DNA of 5,715 nt from DATIXD01 sp035518875. GTDB lineage: Bacteria > Pseudomonadota > Gammaproteobacteria > Methylococcales > Methylococcaceae. Below the pieces are notes generated by a model. The model saw nothing but the letters and a program-made list of their open reading frames with translations, searched no databases and had not been told where the DNA came from. Every line of letters starts with the position of its first letter. Position 1 is the stretch's first letter. Made by a program: the position numbers and the translations under genes. The stretch is from NCBI GenBank assembly GCA_035518875.1, contig DATIXD010000225.1, positions 1 through 5,715 of the forward strand, written 5' to 3'. This document shows positions 5,010-5,715 of this stretch, in pieces.

Positions 5010-5715
5010 GTTGGGGTGGACGGCCCAACGGCATCGGATGTGCCAATATAGGGTCGAACAACCAACCCAATAAAAGGGCCGCCCAATGGAATTTAAGCGC
5101 ATTTCGATCGACACGTCCAAGCATGTTTTTACGATCCATGGGGTCGACGACCAGGAACGCCCGGTGCTGCGGCGGGAGATCAGGTGCGCTCAGGTTGAAC
5201 CGTTCTTCGCCAAATTGGCACCAACGAAGGTGGCTCTCGAAGCTTGCGCTGGTTCGCACCATTGGGGGCGGGTACTCGGCGGTATGGGCCACCGGGGGAG
5301 GTTGATCCCGCCGCAATACGTGAAGCCGTTCGTCAATCGGAGCTAGAACGACCGCAACGACGCGGAGGCGATCAGCGAGGCGGCATCACGTCCGACTATG
5401 CGCACGGTTCCGGTCAAATCGGCGAATGAGCAAGCCGCAACGATCATTGTGAAGCATCGCGAACTCTTGGTGCACCAACGGACCCAGGCGATCAACGCGG
5501 TGCGCGGGCACGCAGCGGAATTTGGCATCGTTGCCGCCAAGGGCTGCGCGAACGTCACAGCATTGCTTGCCCTCCTGTCTACCGAGGAAGCGATTCCGCC
5601 AATCGCAAAGGCGATGTTCGAGCAAATGGGCAAGCATATTACCGATCTCGACGTGAAGATCGACGCGCTGGAAAAACAGCTACTCGAACAGCACAAGGCC
5701 AACGCGGTTAGTAAG
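5010..5715. mobile_element. IS110-family insertion sequence, left part (continues past the window)
   Basis: The element seems to begin where the IS5 transposase homology breaks, near 5010, which implies that it landed inside that gene. The left non-coding end is then only about 76 bp before the transposase ATG. It contains a GTTGGG/CCCAAC hairpin (5010-5015 with 5024-5029). IS110-family elements lack classical terminal inverted repeats and usually make no target duplication. A short left end is more typical of the IS1111 subgroup, in which the bridge RNA lies after the transposase gene. The exact junction is inferred from loss of homology, and the right end is outside the window. Confidence 0.6.
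5086..5715 (+). pseudogene. IS110-family transposase with in-frame amber codon, 3' end outside the window
   Basis: From ATG 5086 (AAAAGGG 7 nt upstream) the protein begins MEFKRISIDTSKHVFTIHG. It has the family blocks VALEACAGSHHWGRVL (49-64) and LIPPQYVKPFV (73-83). Codon 87 is TAG (5344-5346). The same frame then continues uninterrupted to the last base with NDRNDAEAISEAASRP and VKHRELLVHQRTQAINAVRGHAAEFG. IS110 enzymes are DEDD, RuvC-like recombinases guided by a bridge RNA. The four acidic residues appear to be Asp9, Glu52, Asp89 and Asp92. Relatives read 'KRGKNDRNDAEA', so the TAG most simply replaces a Lys codon (AAG to TAG). The stop separates D-E from D-D, so the product is inactive unless the amber is suppressed. 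The C-terminal Tnp20 part with the catalytic Ser is not in the window. Confidence 0.88.

Noticed and set aside
5343..5702. 119-codon minus-strand open frame
   Set aside because: Antisense shadow of the IS110 transposase. The sense strand carries clear family motifs.
1..5715. CRISPR array, tRNA or rRNA gene, toxin-antitoxin or phage-defence module
   Set aside because: No regularly spaced repeats, no tRNA-like cloverleaf or CCA end, no rRNA sequence and no defence-type domain was recognised on either strand.

Overview
The window looks like an accessory stretch of an alphaproteobacterial chromosome or large plasmid, probably Hyphomicrobiales (Beijerinckiaceae/Methylobacterium-like). The evidence is moderate-to-high GC coding DNA with AT-richer gaps, a DUF2853 protein, a secreted protein with the 'YHFxGTxxYGNTKxGAYMCExDA' C-terminus common in that order, and IS5/IS110/IS91 transposase types frequent there. 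The assignment comes from memory of these families and is not proven by the sequence.

Layout: (1) 1-138 (+) is the 3' end of a CPA2/Kef-type cation:proton antiporter. (2) 147-1154 (-), converging on it with an 8-bp gap, is a complete FkbO/Hyg5/XanB2-family chorismatase, which makes hydroxybenzoate-type products from chorismate. Its leader carries a perfect 14-bp tandem duplication that doubles the Shine-Dalgarno-like motif. (3) 1195-2020 holds no intact gene. It contains two abutting transposase scraps: an IS5-type fragment (+) whose motif Asp reads as Asn, and the N-terminus of an IS110-type transposase (-) preceded by hairpin-forming leader DNA. (4) 2021-3242 (-) is a small-gene block: a DUF2853 gene behind a 12-bp palindrome, a doubtful 65-aa ORF, and a secreted 173-aa protein with a Pro/Ala/Thr linker. 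(5) 3243-4010 is mostly non-coding but holds a decayed IS91-family zinc-finger fragment (-) with two in-frame stops. (6) 4011-4514 (+) is a DUF892/YciF-like four-helix ferritin-fold protein in which several usual metal-ligand positions look substituted. (7) 4735 to the window end is a nested mobile-element arrangement. A frameshifted IS5-family transposase is cut off near 5009, where an IS110-family element begins. The IS110 transposase (5086 to past the window edge) has an amber codon two residues before its third catalytic Asp and is otherwise open to the last base.

The genes do not form one operon or pathway. The picture is four small cargo genes (chorismatase, DUF2853, secreted protein, ferritin-like protein) separated by dead insertion sequences of four lineages. 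I found no convincing new multi-gene system. The items most worth follow-up are the amber-interrupted IS110 transposase with its short left end, the ferritin-fold protein with an apparently degenerate metal site, and the duplicated ribosome-binding region of the chorismatase.
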